From Legionella busanensis (GTDB taxonomy: Bacteria > Pseudomonadota > Gammaproteobacteria > Legionellales > Legionellaceae), in NCBI RefSeq assembly GCF_900461525.1, contig NZ_UGOD01000001.1, positions 342,501-406,500 on the forward strand: DNA of 64,000 nt, read 5' to 3'. Under the pieces are notes generated by a model. It worked only from the letters and a program-made list of their open reading frames with translations. It ran no database searches and was not told the origin of the DNA. Of this stretch, positions 42,714 through 52,067 are shown piece by piece. Both the position numbers and the translations under genes were made by a program. How positions within the stretch are numbered: the first letter of the stretch is position 1; each line of letters begins with the position of its first letter.

Positions 42714-44000
42714 ATGAATAAACGAAGGGTTGCAGTAACTGGTTTAGGTGTTGTTTCACCTTTGGGGCATAATATCGATTCTACATGGCAAAATTTATTA
42801 GCAGGTCAATCAGGTATTGCGCCCATACAGCAATTTGACGCATCAGCTTTTCCTACTTATATTGCCGCTGAGGTAAAGCCTTTTCAACCTACTTATCAGA
42901 AAAGTAAACATAATCGTTTTGCCATGCATTTCACGCATTTTGCACTCGAGGCAGCAGAGCAAGCCTTTCTTGATGCAGGTATTAAACCTAACATGGCTGA
43001 TGCTGAACGTTGGGGTGTTGTCACTGGTAGTGGCATGATGACAGCGGAATTTAATTATTTACATCGATTTCAACAGACGTGTGCTTTAGATGGTGACGTT
43101 GATTGGAAATTATTACAACAACAGGCAGATGAATTTTATCAATTAACAGATTTTGGTAAGACAACATCAAATTCAGGATTATCGCTACTTATTCAGCAAT
43201 TTAATATTCGTGGTTATGCAGGCTCTGTGCATACGGCCTGTGCCTCGGGTGGGCAGGCTTTAGGGTTAGCAATGCAGGTAATCCAACGTGGCGAAGCGGA
43301 TTTTATATTAGCTGGCGGTTTTGATTCTATGATTAATCCACTAGGCCTGTCTAGCTTCTGTCTATTAGGCGCTTTATCTACTTATAATACTACACCGGCT
43401 TCAGCAAGTCGGCCTTTTGATAAGACGCGTAATGGTTTTGTGTTAGGAGAGGGCGCTGCTTTCTTAATTTTAGAGGAATGGGGAAAAGCAAAAGCACGTG
43501 GTGCAAAAATATATGCTGAGTTGGCTGGTGAAGGTAATTCGCTTAGCTCTTATCGTATTACTGATTCGCATCCCAATGGTGATGGCGCTATTCAAGCAAT
43601 AGAGCGGGCCTTATATGATGCAGGAGTAGATGCAGCCGAAGTTGACTATATTAATGCCCATGGTACCTCTACTAAAATGAATGACTTAAGTGAAACAAAT
43701 GCTATTAAAGCTGTGTTTGGTGAACATGCCTATGGATTACCTGTAAGTTCGACTAAAAGTCAAACTGGCCATTTGATCGCTGCCGCCGGGGCTTTAGAAG
43801 CAGTTTTATCGGTCTTATCTATAAAACATCAACAAATTCTGCCCACTTGCAATTTAACAACACCTGATCCTGAATGTGATTTAGATTATGTCACTGATGG
43901 ACCTCGCGAGAAATCGTTAGGTGTTGTACTATCTAATTCATTTGGGTTTGGCGGCTCAAATAGCTGTTTGCTGTTTAAGCACCCTGAATTGAGAGGATGA
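42714..44000 (+). CDS. 3-oxoacyl-ACP synthase II (KAS II, FabF-like), active
   Basis: 428 residues, thiolase fold. The Cys-His-His triad is complete: Cys176 in TACASGG, His316 in NAHGTST, His353 in TGHLIAAAG. It condenses malonyl-ACP with the growing chain. It starts immediately after the dehydratase stop. Because a second, cysteine-less KAS follows at once, the two probably form a heterodimer. Confidence 0.93.
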   Translation: MNKRRVAVTGLGVVSPLGHNIDSTWQNLLAGQSGIAPIQQFDASAFPTYIAAEVKPFQPTYQKSKHNRFAMHFTHFALEAAEQAFLDAGIKPNMADAERWGVVTGSGMMTAEFNYLHRFQQTCALDGDVDWKLLQQQADEFYQLTDFGKTTSNSGLSLLIQQFNIRGYAGSVHTACASGGQALGLAMQVIQRGEADFILAGGFDSMINPLGLSSFCLLGALSTYNTTPASASRPFDKTRNGFVLGEGAAFLILEEWGKAKARGAKIYAELAGEGNSLSSYRITDSHPNGDGAIQAIERALYDAGVDAAEVDYINAHGTSTKMNDLSETNAIKAVFGEHAYGLPVSSTKSQTGHLIAAAGALEAVLSVLSIKHQQILPTCNLTTPDPECDLDYVTDGPREKSLGVVLSNSFGFGGSNSCLLFKHPELRG

Positions 44001-44005
44001 CTTAA

Positions 44006-45292
44006 ATGAGCAATGAATGTAACAATCGTGTTTTTATTACAGGTTTAAGTGCTTTAACTGCTTGCGGTGATACGGCTGAATCAACATGGGATGCTGTTTT
44101 AGCAGGACAGAGTGGATTAGACCAAATTAATTACTGGGATATTTCTTCTTGGCCTAGCTCAATAGGCGGTGAATTAAAAAATTTTAATCCCGCTCGCATG
44201 TTACCTGATCGAAAGTTAATTAAAGTTATTTCACGTCAGGATGTGATGGGAATTCATGCAGCAATTAAGGCAGTTGAAGATAGTCAATTCTTAACATATA
44301 GAGAAAATTTACCAAACCAAGATATTTTTAACGAAAATACAGCGATTTATGTTGGCTCACCTGGTAATAAATATTTTCAACAATATGATTTCTTACCGCT
44401 TTTAGCTAAAACGAATGGCAATATGTCTGAGTTTGCCAAACATTTATTTGATGAAGTACACCCTATGTGGTTACTGCGTATTTTACCTAATAATGTTCTA
44501 GCTTATACAGGTATTACTTATAATTTTAAAGGCCCTAATCACAATATAACAAATCATGCTGTCGGTGGAACCCAAGCTATCCTTGAAGCGTTTCATGCTA
44601 TTAAAAGTGGACAAGCTGAACGAGCTATTGTTGTTGCATATGATATGGGTGTTGAACCACAAGCGCTATTTTATTATGACAAGTTAGGTGTTATTAGTAA
44701 AAAGCATTTAAAACCTTTTGATAAAGAGCATGATGGTACACTGCTTGCTGAAGGCGCTGCTGCTATTGTTTTGGAAAGCCAAGCAAGTGTACAGGCGCGT
44801 GATGCATTTTGTTATGCTGAAGTATTAGGTGGTATGGCTGCAACAGAGGGCGCTGGTTTGTTTTCTTTAACTAATGACGGTAGTCCCTTAGCTGATTTAC
44901 TTGTTAAAACGTTAGAATCTTTAAACCTTGCCCCAGCAGAGATTGATTTGATTGTTGCGCATGGTAATGGCAATACAAAATCAGATGATACTGAAGCGCA
45001 AGCGATTAAATCTGTGTTTGATAAATACGAAGTGCCGGTTACCGCTTTTAAATGGGCCATGGGACATACGTTATGTGCTTCAGGCTTAATTGATGCTGTT
45101 TTAACAACTTATTCACTAAAAAATCGTTGCATACCAGGCATCGCTAATTTTTCTGAGCTGGCAGCAAATTGTAGCAGTTTAAATATAAGTAAAGAGCATC
45201 GTTTATTACAAGAGCAAAGCCCAATTGCTGTTATGATAAATCGCGGTTTTGCAAGTATGAATGCTTGTTTGGTTATTAAAGCGCATGGATAA
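44006..45292 (+). CDS. KAS-like protein without the catalytic cysteine (chain-length-factor-like)
   Basis: 428 residues, same length and fold as its neighbour. Aligning by hand, the nucleophile position is Ala185 (ITNHAVGG where the partner has TACASGG). The two histidines remain (His319 in VAHGNGN, His354 in MGHTLCASG). Loss of the cysteine beside an active KAS is the pattern of KS-beta/chain length factor subunits in type II polyketide systems (family knowledge). It likely shapes chain length rather than condensing itself. Ribosome site GAGAGGA overlaps the end of the previous gene. Confidence 0.85.
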   Translation: MSNECNNRVFITGLSALTACGDTAESTWDAVLAGQSGLDQINYWDISSWPSSIGGELKNFNPARMLPDRKLIKVISRQDVMGIHAAIKAVEDSQFLTYRENLPNQDIFNENTAIYVGSPGNKYFQQYDFLPLLAKTNGNMSEFAKHLFDEVHPMWLLRILPNNVLAYTGITYNFKGPNHNITNHAVGGTQAILEAFHAIKSGQAERAIVVAYDMGVEPQALFYYDKLGVISKKHLKPFDKEHDGTLLAEGAAAIVLESQASVQARDAFCYAEVLGGMAATEGAGLFSLTNDGSPLADLLVKTLESLNLAPAEIDLIVAHGNGNTKSDDTEAQAIKSVFDKYEVPVTAFKWAMGHTLCASGLIDAVLTTYSLKNRCIPGIANFSELAANCSSLNISKEHRLLQEQSPIAVMINRGFASMNACLVIKAHG

Positions 45293-46136
45293 CTGGGCTG
45301 AAAAAATTTCTAAGTTACCCGTTACTTTAATAGGGCGTCTAATTTATAAATTTCTGCCTTATCGGCGTTCTGTAATCCTTAATAATATTAATCAGGTATT
45401 TGGCGATCAATTAAACGAGTCTCAAAAAAAACATTTAACCAAAGCTTTTTACTCTCATCTGGCTATTTCTATTAAAGAAACAATTTTATTGCGGTTTATG
45501 CGAGAGAAGACGCTTAAGGAACGTGTGGAAGTACGTGGTCATGAGCGTATGTTAGATATTGTTGCTAAAGGGCGCGGTGTTCTTGTATTAACAGGACATT
45601 TTGGTAATTGGGAGTTTGCACCACTTGGGGGTATTTTAAATTTTAAGCAATTCCAAGGACAATTTCATTTTATAAGACGTACATTAGGTAATAAAACAAT
45701 AGAGCGTATCCTCTTTCGTCGTTATTATAAAGCAGGCTTAAATGTTATTCCAAAGAAAAACTCTTTGCAACAAGTATGCGACGCTTTAGATCAAAATCAC
45801 GCCGTCATTTTTGTTTTAGATCAGCACGCATCTTTAAAAAACAGAGATGGAATTGCAGTAGAATTTTTTGGCAAGAAAGCAGGAACTTATCGCAGTTTAG
45901 CAAGCTTTGCTCGTCATACTGGCGTTCCTGTAGTTCCAGCAGCCGGTTATCGTTTACCTAATGGGCGACACGTACTTGAATTTCATGAGCCAATTTTGTG
46001 GCAAGAATACGCTAATACTCAAGAAGCAATCTACCATAATACTCTACGATATAATCAAGCGTTAGAACGCATTATTTTAGAGCATCCAGCGCAATGGATG
46101 TGGTTACATAAGCGCTGGAAGTTAAAAGATACGTAA
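45285..46136 (+). CDS. LpxL/HtrB-family acyltransferase
   Basis: 283 residues from ATG 45285, overlapping the stop of the previous gene by 8 bases. Lysophospholipid/lipid A acyltransferase fold with the HX4E motif in TGHFGNWE (His105, Glu110), then VLDQHAS and the late TYRSLASFARHTGVPVVPA. Members transfer acyl chains from ACP to lipid A at the inner membrane. In this cluster the donor is probably the long ACP at 41407, making it a functional equivalent of LpxXL. Last gene of the run; a weak hairpin TAGTAG/CTACTA (46167-46184) follows. Confidence 0.87.
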   Translation: MDNWAEKISKLPVTLIGRLIYKFLPYRRSVILNNINQVFGDQLNESQKKHLTKAFYSHLAISIKETILLRFMREKTLKERVEVRGHERMLDIVAKGRGVLVLTGHFGNWEFAPLGGILNFKQFQGQFHFIRRTLGNKTIERILFRRYYKAGLNVIPKKNSLQQVCDALDQNHAVIFVLDQHASLKNRDGIAVEFFGKKAGTYRSLASFARHTGVPVVPAAGYRLPNGRHVLEFHEPILWQEYANTQEAIYHNTLRYNQALERIILEHPAQWMWLHKRWKLKDT

Positions 46137-46211
46137 TTTTATTTAATACGTCCATGTAAGCAGCTTTAGTAGATTGAACTACTAGTTTGTATCTTTTGAT
46201 CAACAGTTTTT

Positions 46212-48878
46212 TTAGGATTTCCTTTGGGGGCTTTGAGGTCTAGATCTTGCTATATTGGCATTAGGCCCATTATTAATTTGAACATCTGCAACTGCCTTAT
46301 TAAAAAATTGCGGCGCATAAGTGTTATTATTGCCTGAATAGATAGCGACGGTATTAGTCTCACCTTGATCTTTAAAAGGTCTCACATCATCTTCAGCATC
46401 TTTGGGATTTGATACTGCTGGTTGAATGTTTAATTCTTTCTGGATCATTGATTCTCTAATAATATGCAGAGGAGGCTTTAAATTAAAAATTAACTCGATA
46501 ACTGTTTTTAAAATAGTTTGTTGACGCAATTCGCCTTTTTCATAGCAAATAACATCATAGCCAACTGTATCACGTAATGGATCACCATGTTCAATATAAT
46601 TACGTAAGGTACGAATAGCCTCATAATCTTCATTTAAATAGCTGCAAAATTGAGCCTCTGAAAAATGTTTAATTCTATCTAAATGCTGTAAGAGGTGCCC
46701 CGCGTTATATTCAATGGCATCATTAAGCTGGCGATTGAGCTCTAGTTGGTGAGCAAGTTGCTTACGTCCCTTCAAAGTATGATAACGATCCCAATCTTTA
46801 AGTGTTTGATAGGGATGCCCTTTAATTAAATAGCCTTCTTCTAATAGAAATTCTTCAATATTTTCTAGTGCCTCAATGGCTAAGGAGATACGTTTAAGTG
46901 GATTTAACAGGTGCTCTGTTATAGGATCTTGCTTAAATAATTTAGCTAACTCTCTTAGGGTAGGGAAAAATATAAATCGACTTTCCTTTTCTAATTCCCG
47001 CTTTTTTGCTTCTGCTTCTAATGCTTGGCGTTTGAGGTTTCTTTCTTTTTCTGTTGTCTGAACTGCATCGGTTTTAGGAAAGATAGCTGTAAGCTTTTTA
47101 TAGCGCTCTTTATTGTCTGAACGCGGCGGTAGATAACGAAAGATTTCTCCTTGTATTTTTTTATTGGGAATGGGTGCTATGCCCGCAAAAATATTACGGC
47201 ATTCATCAATAATTTCTTTTGGCGCCATTTTCTCAATAAGCGCATCTATAAATAGTTTCTCGTCCACTTCTGACACACGCCGCGTTACTGCTTGTGCCTC
47301 TTCTGGCTCATCATTTGCGTGAGAACTTATTTTACTTGTATAACGTTGTAGAATTTGCAACCATCTCTTTTGGGAGTCATGCTCATACTTACCAATTTGA
47401 CTTTCACGCATTTTAAGAAGCTGTGGGATTTTTTTCCAAAACTCACTAAATTCATCACCAACAATTCTTTCTAAACGTGATATATCAGACAGTAATAAAT
47501 CAATTTTATATTTGTTATCTCGCTCATCGGGATGACAGAGACCATCTCTTACTGTAACAAACGCTCCCCAATCGATAGTATCGTCTAAATCGGTAATTTC
47601 CCTAGAAAGTTTTTTACCCGTACACAGTTCGCCTATAGCTTGTAAACGGCGTAGGGCTGCATGTTGGCCAGATTTCTTAGATAAATCAAAGCGCTGTTGA
47701 TAGGACTTATTATTTTCTGATAAGGGATTAATTAGAAAAGTTTGCTCGTAAGTTAACTGATTTTTTTCATATAACTTAGATTCTTCATGCTCAGAATAAT
47801 TAAACAAATTAAGTAAATTATAAAGCGTTAGAGTATCTCCGATATGGCTCGTGAAAGCTTTAATTGCAATTAAAGATATAGGTGGTATAGGTATATCTTG
47901 TAATCGGTTTTGGCTATTTAAAATCAGTTCGAAAAAATCATGTAGAATTGGCAGATCCATACTAACTATAGAAGGAACAGCATCTTCAACAACTTCTTCT
48001 AAATCTCGACATTCATCATAAAGTCTTAAAAAAACATCAGGAAAGCTTTGCTGCAGATTGCTTAACTGTAACTGCATAGGTAATAAAATATAGCGCTCGT
48101 TATTTTTAATTCGTACTAAACCACCTAGCTGTTCAAAGGTATGCCAAGTGAAGGGGGCAGGGCCAAAAAGCTTTTTATACCGTTCACGGAATTCACCTGA
48201 TAAATTACGGATAGTTATCGAAATTCGCTCTAAATTGTTTCTTGCTTGCTCCAAGGTCACATCTGAAATAACTTTTATTTCGAATTCATCTGCATTAAAG
48301 GTTACAAGAATTCGTTTACCTGCAGCTAGATCATAATAATGTGAAATATGATTAATAGTTTGTAGAATAAACTCTAGCCTTTGTAAGTCATATTGAGCAT
48401 TATCTCGATCTCTTTGAAAGCTCTCTTTTGAAGGTAGGTCATTAAATAATTTGTCAATTCGATCGCGTTGCTGCTTGTAAGTTAATTCAAGATTACTTAG
48501 TATTTTTTGTTTAATATTGTAACGATGAGCATCAAGTAAGGTATAATTTCCAGCTAACTGTTGATTAACATCTACTCCAGCATCTTTTAACAGATTAAAT
48601 AAACCAATACTGGGATTTTCTACAGCGTAAAAGATTGGACTTTTACCCAACTTGTCTTTTTTATTAAGATGTATTTGAATCCTATCTTTATAATTTAAAA
48701 GTGTTGCAATTAATTGCAGGCGAGTGTTGTCATCATTTTTACACTTCTGGCAAAGAATTAATAAAGCTTTAGTGTAGTTCTTCTTACTTACATATTTAAA
48801 AAAACGATCAAATGATTTGGTTGTTGTTATTTTTTTTAGATCAGACAGTAAATTTTGATGGGCTTGTTGGGTTGGCAT
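46212..48878 (-). CDS. Ankyrin-repeat protein with two HEPN-like RxxxxH segments
   Basis: 888-residue orphan. Residues 70-118 read as one or two ankyrin repeats (NKKDKLGKSPIFYAVENP, LLKDAGVDVNQQ). Two later helical regions resemble HEPN domains of the DUF86 kind: residues 405-465 with AIGELC, IDWGAF and RDGLCH (Arg444-His449), and residues 715-770 with HLLQHL and LRNYIEHGDPLR (Arg759-His764). RxxxxH is the catalytic motif of HEPN ribonucleases. Residues 605-635 are a charged coiled segment; the last 50 residues are low-complexity. No signal peptide or membrane segment. GGAG is 8 bases before the ATG. It stands alone, 285 bases from trkH. In a Legionella-like host, ankyrin proteins are often secreted effectors, but no clear secretion signal is seen. 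Confidence 0.6.
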   Translation of the reverse strand: MPTQQAHQNLLSDLKKITTTKSFDRFFKYVSKKNYTKALLILCQKCKNDDNTRLQLIATLLNYKDRIQIHLNKKDKLGKSPIFYAVENPSIGLFNLLKDAGVDVNQQLAGNYTLLDAHRYNIKQKILSNLELTYKQQRDRIDKLFNDLPSKESFQRDRDNAQYDLQRLEFILQTINHISHYYDLAAGKRILVTFNADEFEIKVISDVTLEQARNNLERISITIRNLSGEFRERYKKLFGPAPFTWHTFEQLGGLVRIKNNERYILLPMQLQLSNLQQSFPDVFLRLYDECRDLEEVVEDAVPSIVSMDLPILHDFFELILNSQNRLQDIPIPPISLIAIKAFTSHIGDTLTLYNLLNLFNYSEHEESKLYEKNQLTYEQTFLINPLSENNKSYQQRFDLSKKSGQHAALRRLQAIGELCTGKKLSREITDLDDTIDWGAFVTVRDGLCHPDERDNKYKIDLLLSDISRLERIVGDEFSEFWKKIPQLLKMRESQIGKYEHDSQKRWLQILQRYTSKISSHANDEPEEAQAVTRRVSEVDEKLFIDALIEKMAPKEIIDECRNIFAGIAPIPNKKIQGEIFRYLPPRSDNKERYKKLTAIFPKTDAVQTTEKERNLKRQALEAEAKKRELEKESRFIFFPTLRELAKLFKQDPITEHLLNPLKRISLAIEALENIEEFLLEEGYLIKGHPYQTLKDWDRYHTLKGRKQLAHQLELNRQLNDAIEYNAGHLLQHLDRIKHFSEAQFCSYLNEDYEAIRTLRNYIEHGDPLRDTVGYDVICYEKGELRQQTILKTVIELIFNLKPPLHIIRESMIQKELNIQPAVSNPKDAEDDVRPFKDQGETNTVAIYSGNNNTYAPQFFNKAVADVQINNGPNANIARSRPQSPQRKS

Positions 48879-49163
48879 TCATTTAACTCCAGAAAACTCT
48901 GTTAAACTTGATAGTTAGTACTTAATAGTCCAAACAAATAAATAATAATTAAACAAATTTAATTTATTTGAAACAACAAAGTTGCTTTTATATCATTTTG
49001 ATTATTTTTTGTCTACATGAAGTTGTAAATTCAAGCGATATTTGTTCAAATTGTCTATTTTATACGCAAAAAAAGTTAAGTAATCCTACAAGGATTTAAT
49101 GACAAATTATATAGAAACCTAGAGTAAATGCGGCATTTTCAAAATTTGTAATAACTAGAATAA
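48879..49163. other. Gap between trkH and the ankyrin/HEPN-like gene
   Basis: 285 AT-rich bases (many A/T runs), no reading frame of note and no strong hairpin. It must contain the promoter of the 888-residue gene, but no boxes stand out. Confidence 0.5.
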
Positions 49164-50612
49164 TTATTTTTCCCAAAAATGACGCGAAAAAAGAATAAGC
49201 AAGGAAAATATTTCCAATCGTCCCGCTATCATAGCAAAAATGAGCACCCATTTGCTTGGTAAATTTAAAGCAGCAAAATTAGAGCTAATTGTACCGATGC
49301 CTGCTCCAGCATTGGCTAAGCTTGCGATAACAGCCGAAAAAGCCGTTATAAAGTCATTATTGAAAGCCATTAGAAGGAGTACTAAAGTCCAAAATAAGGC
49401 GATAAAGACAGAAATAAAACTCCACATGGACTGTAAAACAGATTCTGATAAGGCATGCTTACCAAACTTAATATTAAAAACGGCGTTGGGATGGATTAAT
49501 CGAGCCATTTCCCGCTTACTTTGTTTAAATAACAGTAAAGCACGAATAACTTTAATGCCGCCACTTGTAGAAGCAGCACATCCCCCAACTAAGGCAAGTA
49601 ATATAATGAGTAAAGGTACAAAGGTTGGCCAATAACCAAAAGGTTGGGACAGAAAGCCTGTTGTGGTCGCAAGTGAGATAATATTAAATAAGCTTTTAAT
49701 TAGGGTATGGTGACTTGCATTAAAAAAACCATACAACACTAAACTAAAGGTGACAATTAAGGTTGCTATTAGCAAAAAAGCTAGATAAGAACGAAATTCT
49801 TCATCTTGCCAATAATGAGAGAGGGTTCTTTTTCTAAAAGCGGTGAAGTGGAGCGCAAAATTAGTACCTCCTAATAACATAAAAAAGCAGGCAACTAACT
49901 CAATACCTTCATTATGGTAGTAAGCAAAACTAGCATCATGCATAGAAAAGCCGCCTGTAGAGACCGTAGCAAAACTCTCACCTAAGGCATCAAACCAATC
50001 CATACCTGCTGCCCAATAACATAACATACAAAGCAAAGTTAACAGTACATAAATGGACCATAAAGCTTTAGCCGTTTGGGCAATGCGGGGCGTAAGTTTA
50101 CTGTCTTTAAGGGGACCTGGTGTTTCGGCTTTATAAAGTTGCATACCGCCAACACCTAGCATAGGTAAAATCGCTACGGCCAAAACCACAATTCCCATTC
50201 CTCCTAAAAATTGTAATTGTTGTCTATAAAATAAAAGTGCATTGGGTAAGCCATCTAAATGCGTAATAATACTGGCGCCTGTGGTTGTAAAGCCTGATAC
50301 AGATTCAAAAACGGCATCTGTAATATGATGCCCATTAAGCGCAATGACAAAAGGAAGTGAGGCAAAAAAGCATAATACAAACCAAAATAATACGACAATT
50401 AAAAAGCCATCACGTATTTTTAATTCATGATTCTCATGTCTAAATAACAAAGCAAAAAAGGCTCCGATACTAAACGTGCAAGTAAAGGCTGCAATAAAGG
50501 GAAACCAGAAATGCTCATGGAAAATAAAATTAAATACTAAAGGCGTTAGCATACTGATGCTAAACATCATTAAAAGCAAACCTAGTAAACGCAAGATGGT
50601 TTTAATCTGCAT
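49164..50612 (-). CDS. trkH: Trk potassium uptake channel subunit TrkH
   Basis: 482-residue inner-membrane potassium channel (E. coli 483). The four pore loops are visible: GFTTTGAS, VSTGGFS, ATTTGF and NAGAGIG, with GGCAASTSGGIKVIR before the fourth repeat. It works with the NAD-binding gate TrkA, encoded 78 bases upstream on the same strand. Confidence 0.96.
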   Translation of the reverse strand: MQIKTILRLLGLLLMMFSISMLTPLVFNFIFHEHFWFPFIAAFTCTFSIGAFFALLFRHENHELKIRDGFLIVVLFWFVLCFFASLPFVIALNGHHITDAVFESVSGFTTTGASIITHLDGLPNALLFYRQQLQFLGGMGIVVLAVAILPMLGVGGMQLYKAETPGPLKDSKLTPRIAQTAKALWSIYVLLTLLCMLCYWAAGMDWFDALGESFATVSTGGFSMHDASFAYYHNEGIELVACFFMLLGGTNFALHFTAFRKRTLSHYWQDEEFRSYLAFLLIATLIVTFSLVLYGFFNASHHTLIKSLFNIISLATTTGFLSQPFGYWPTFVPLLIILLALVGGCAASTSGGIKVIRALLLFKQSKREMARLIHPNAVFNIKFGKHALSESVLQSMWSFISVFIALFWTLVLLLMAFNNDFITAFSAVIASLANAGAGIGTISSNFAALNLPSKWVLIFAMIAGRLEIFSLLILFSRHFWEK

Positions 50613-50690
50613 GATAAAATTTGATACAGTAAAATATTAATTGTGGCTGCTACATTATAGTGACTTATTTTTAATAAAAAAGTTAATTAA

Positions 50691-52067
50691 TTAATTCATA
50701 AAGGTTAATGTCACCTGAAATAACGTTTCCAATTGACGTATATATCGTCTTTTAAGTAAAAGTAAAATGATGTGATCATTTGACTCAACTATTAATTCAG
50801 GGGATGCTAAAATAGGCTTGTTATCACGAATAATGGCTGCAATAATACAGCTTGGTGGTACCTCAATTTCATCTAATCTTCGGCCTACCACATGTGATGT
50901 ATAATGATCACCATGGGTAATCAGTTCGATTGCTTCAGCTTCCCCGTTTTGTAGTCTATGTACCTTAACCATATGACCACCACGTAATTTTGCTAATATA
51001 CAGCCTATTGTAATGAGCTGCGGTGAAATGGCTTGATCAATAGCACTGTCTTTAATTAATTCTACATAAGCATGACGATTTACAAGTGCCATGGATTGCC
51101 GCACACCCAAACGCTTAGCTTGTAAGCAAGACATAATATTGGCTTCATCATCATCAGTCACTGCACAAAAAACATCAGTAAATTCGATATTTTCGTTAAT
51201 TAGTAAATCACAGTCAGCAATATCACCTTGTAAAACTGTTCCTCTATTTAATTGCGAAGCTAAATCCATTGTACGATCGATATTATGATCAATAACCTTA
51301 ATACGGTAACTTGACTCTAATGTTTGCGCAAGCTGCGAACCTATATGACCACCGCCTGCTATGATGATACGTCGATTAGGAGGCGCATAGCATCCTAAAA
51401 CAATCATGATATGTTGAATAGCTTGAGGCGGCGCAATAAATAAAATTAAATCATCTATTTGTAATTTTGTGTCCAAACTATGATCAATAGCAGTATTGTT
51501 ACGAAAAATGGTGATAATACGAAAATCAATGTGAGTAAGCTTTTGCTGCAGGGTGGAAAGCTTTTGATCTACCATCGCACTGTCTGCGGCAAGCTTAATC
51601 GTTACCATTAATAATAAACCCTCTCCAAACTCAAAAACTTGAGTAGCGCCTGGGTAGTCAATAAGATTCTGAATATGCTCGGTAATCAATTTCTCAGGAC
51701 TAATACATACATCAACTGGTACATGATCTTTATGGAAAAGCTCAGGATAATTATAATAATGCTGGGAGCGAATACGCGCTATTTTCATGGGCGTGCGAAA
51801 TAAACTATAGGCTATTTGACAGCCTATCATATTAATTTCATCACTATTGGTTACAGCAATTAGCATATCTGCTTGTTCTATGCCTGCTTCTATGAGAACA
51901 CTTGGATGAGAGCCAGAACCATGCACTGTTTGAATATCTAAACGATGACCTAAATCACGTAGTTTACTTTCATCTAGATCAATTAGGGTAATATCGTTTT
52001 CTTCCCGAGCAAGATTACGTGCTAGAGTGCCGCCCACTTGGCCGGCTCCAAGAATTACAATTCGCAT
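50691..52067 (-). CDS. trkA: Trk potassium uptake regulatory protein TrkA
   Basis: 458 residues (E. coli 458). Two RCK units, each with a nucleotide-binding Gly motif (GAGQVGGTLARNL at 7-19 and GGGHIGSQLAQTL near 240), and RCK-C domains after each. Peripheral membrane protein that gates TrkH. The start overlaps the dapF end by 13 bases and AGGGAAG precedes it, so lptM, dapF, trkA and trkH probably form one operon. Confidence 0.96.
   Translation of the reverse strand: MRIVILGAGQVGGTLARNLAREENDITLIDLDESKLRDLGHRLDIQTVHGSGSHPSVLIEAGIEQADMLIAVTNSDEINMIGCQIAYSLFRTPMKIARIRSQHYYNYPELFHKDHVPVDVCISPEKLITEHIQNLIDYPGATQVFEFGEGLLLMVTIKLAADSAMVDQKLSTLQQKLTHIDFRIITIFRNNTAIDHSLDTKLQIDDLILFIAPPQAIQHIMIVLGCYAPPNRRIIIAGGGHIGSQLAQTLESSYRIKVIDHNIDRTMDLASQLNRGTVLQGDIADCDLLINENIEFTDVFCAVTDDDEANIMSCLQAKRLGVRQSMALVNRHAYVELIKDSAIDQAISPQLITIGCILAKLRGGHMVKVHRLQNGEAEAIELITHGDHYTSHVVGRRLDEIEVPPSCIIAAIIRDNKPILASPELIVESNDHIILLLLKRRYIRQLETLFQVTLTFMN

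Noticed and set aside
48921..48929. PmrA-type operator (CTTAATAGT) upstream of the ankyrin/HEPN-like gene
   Set aside because: A single partial half-site on the opposite strand in very AT-rich DNA is expected by chance; no second half-site was found.
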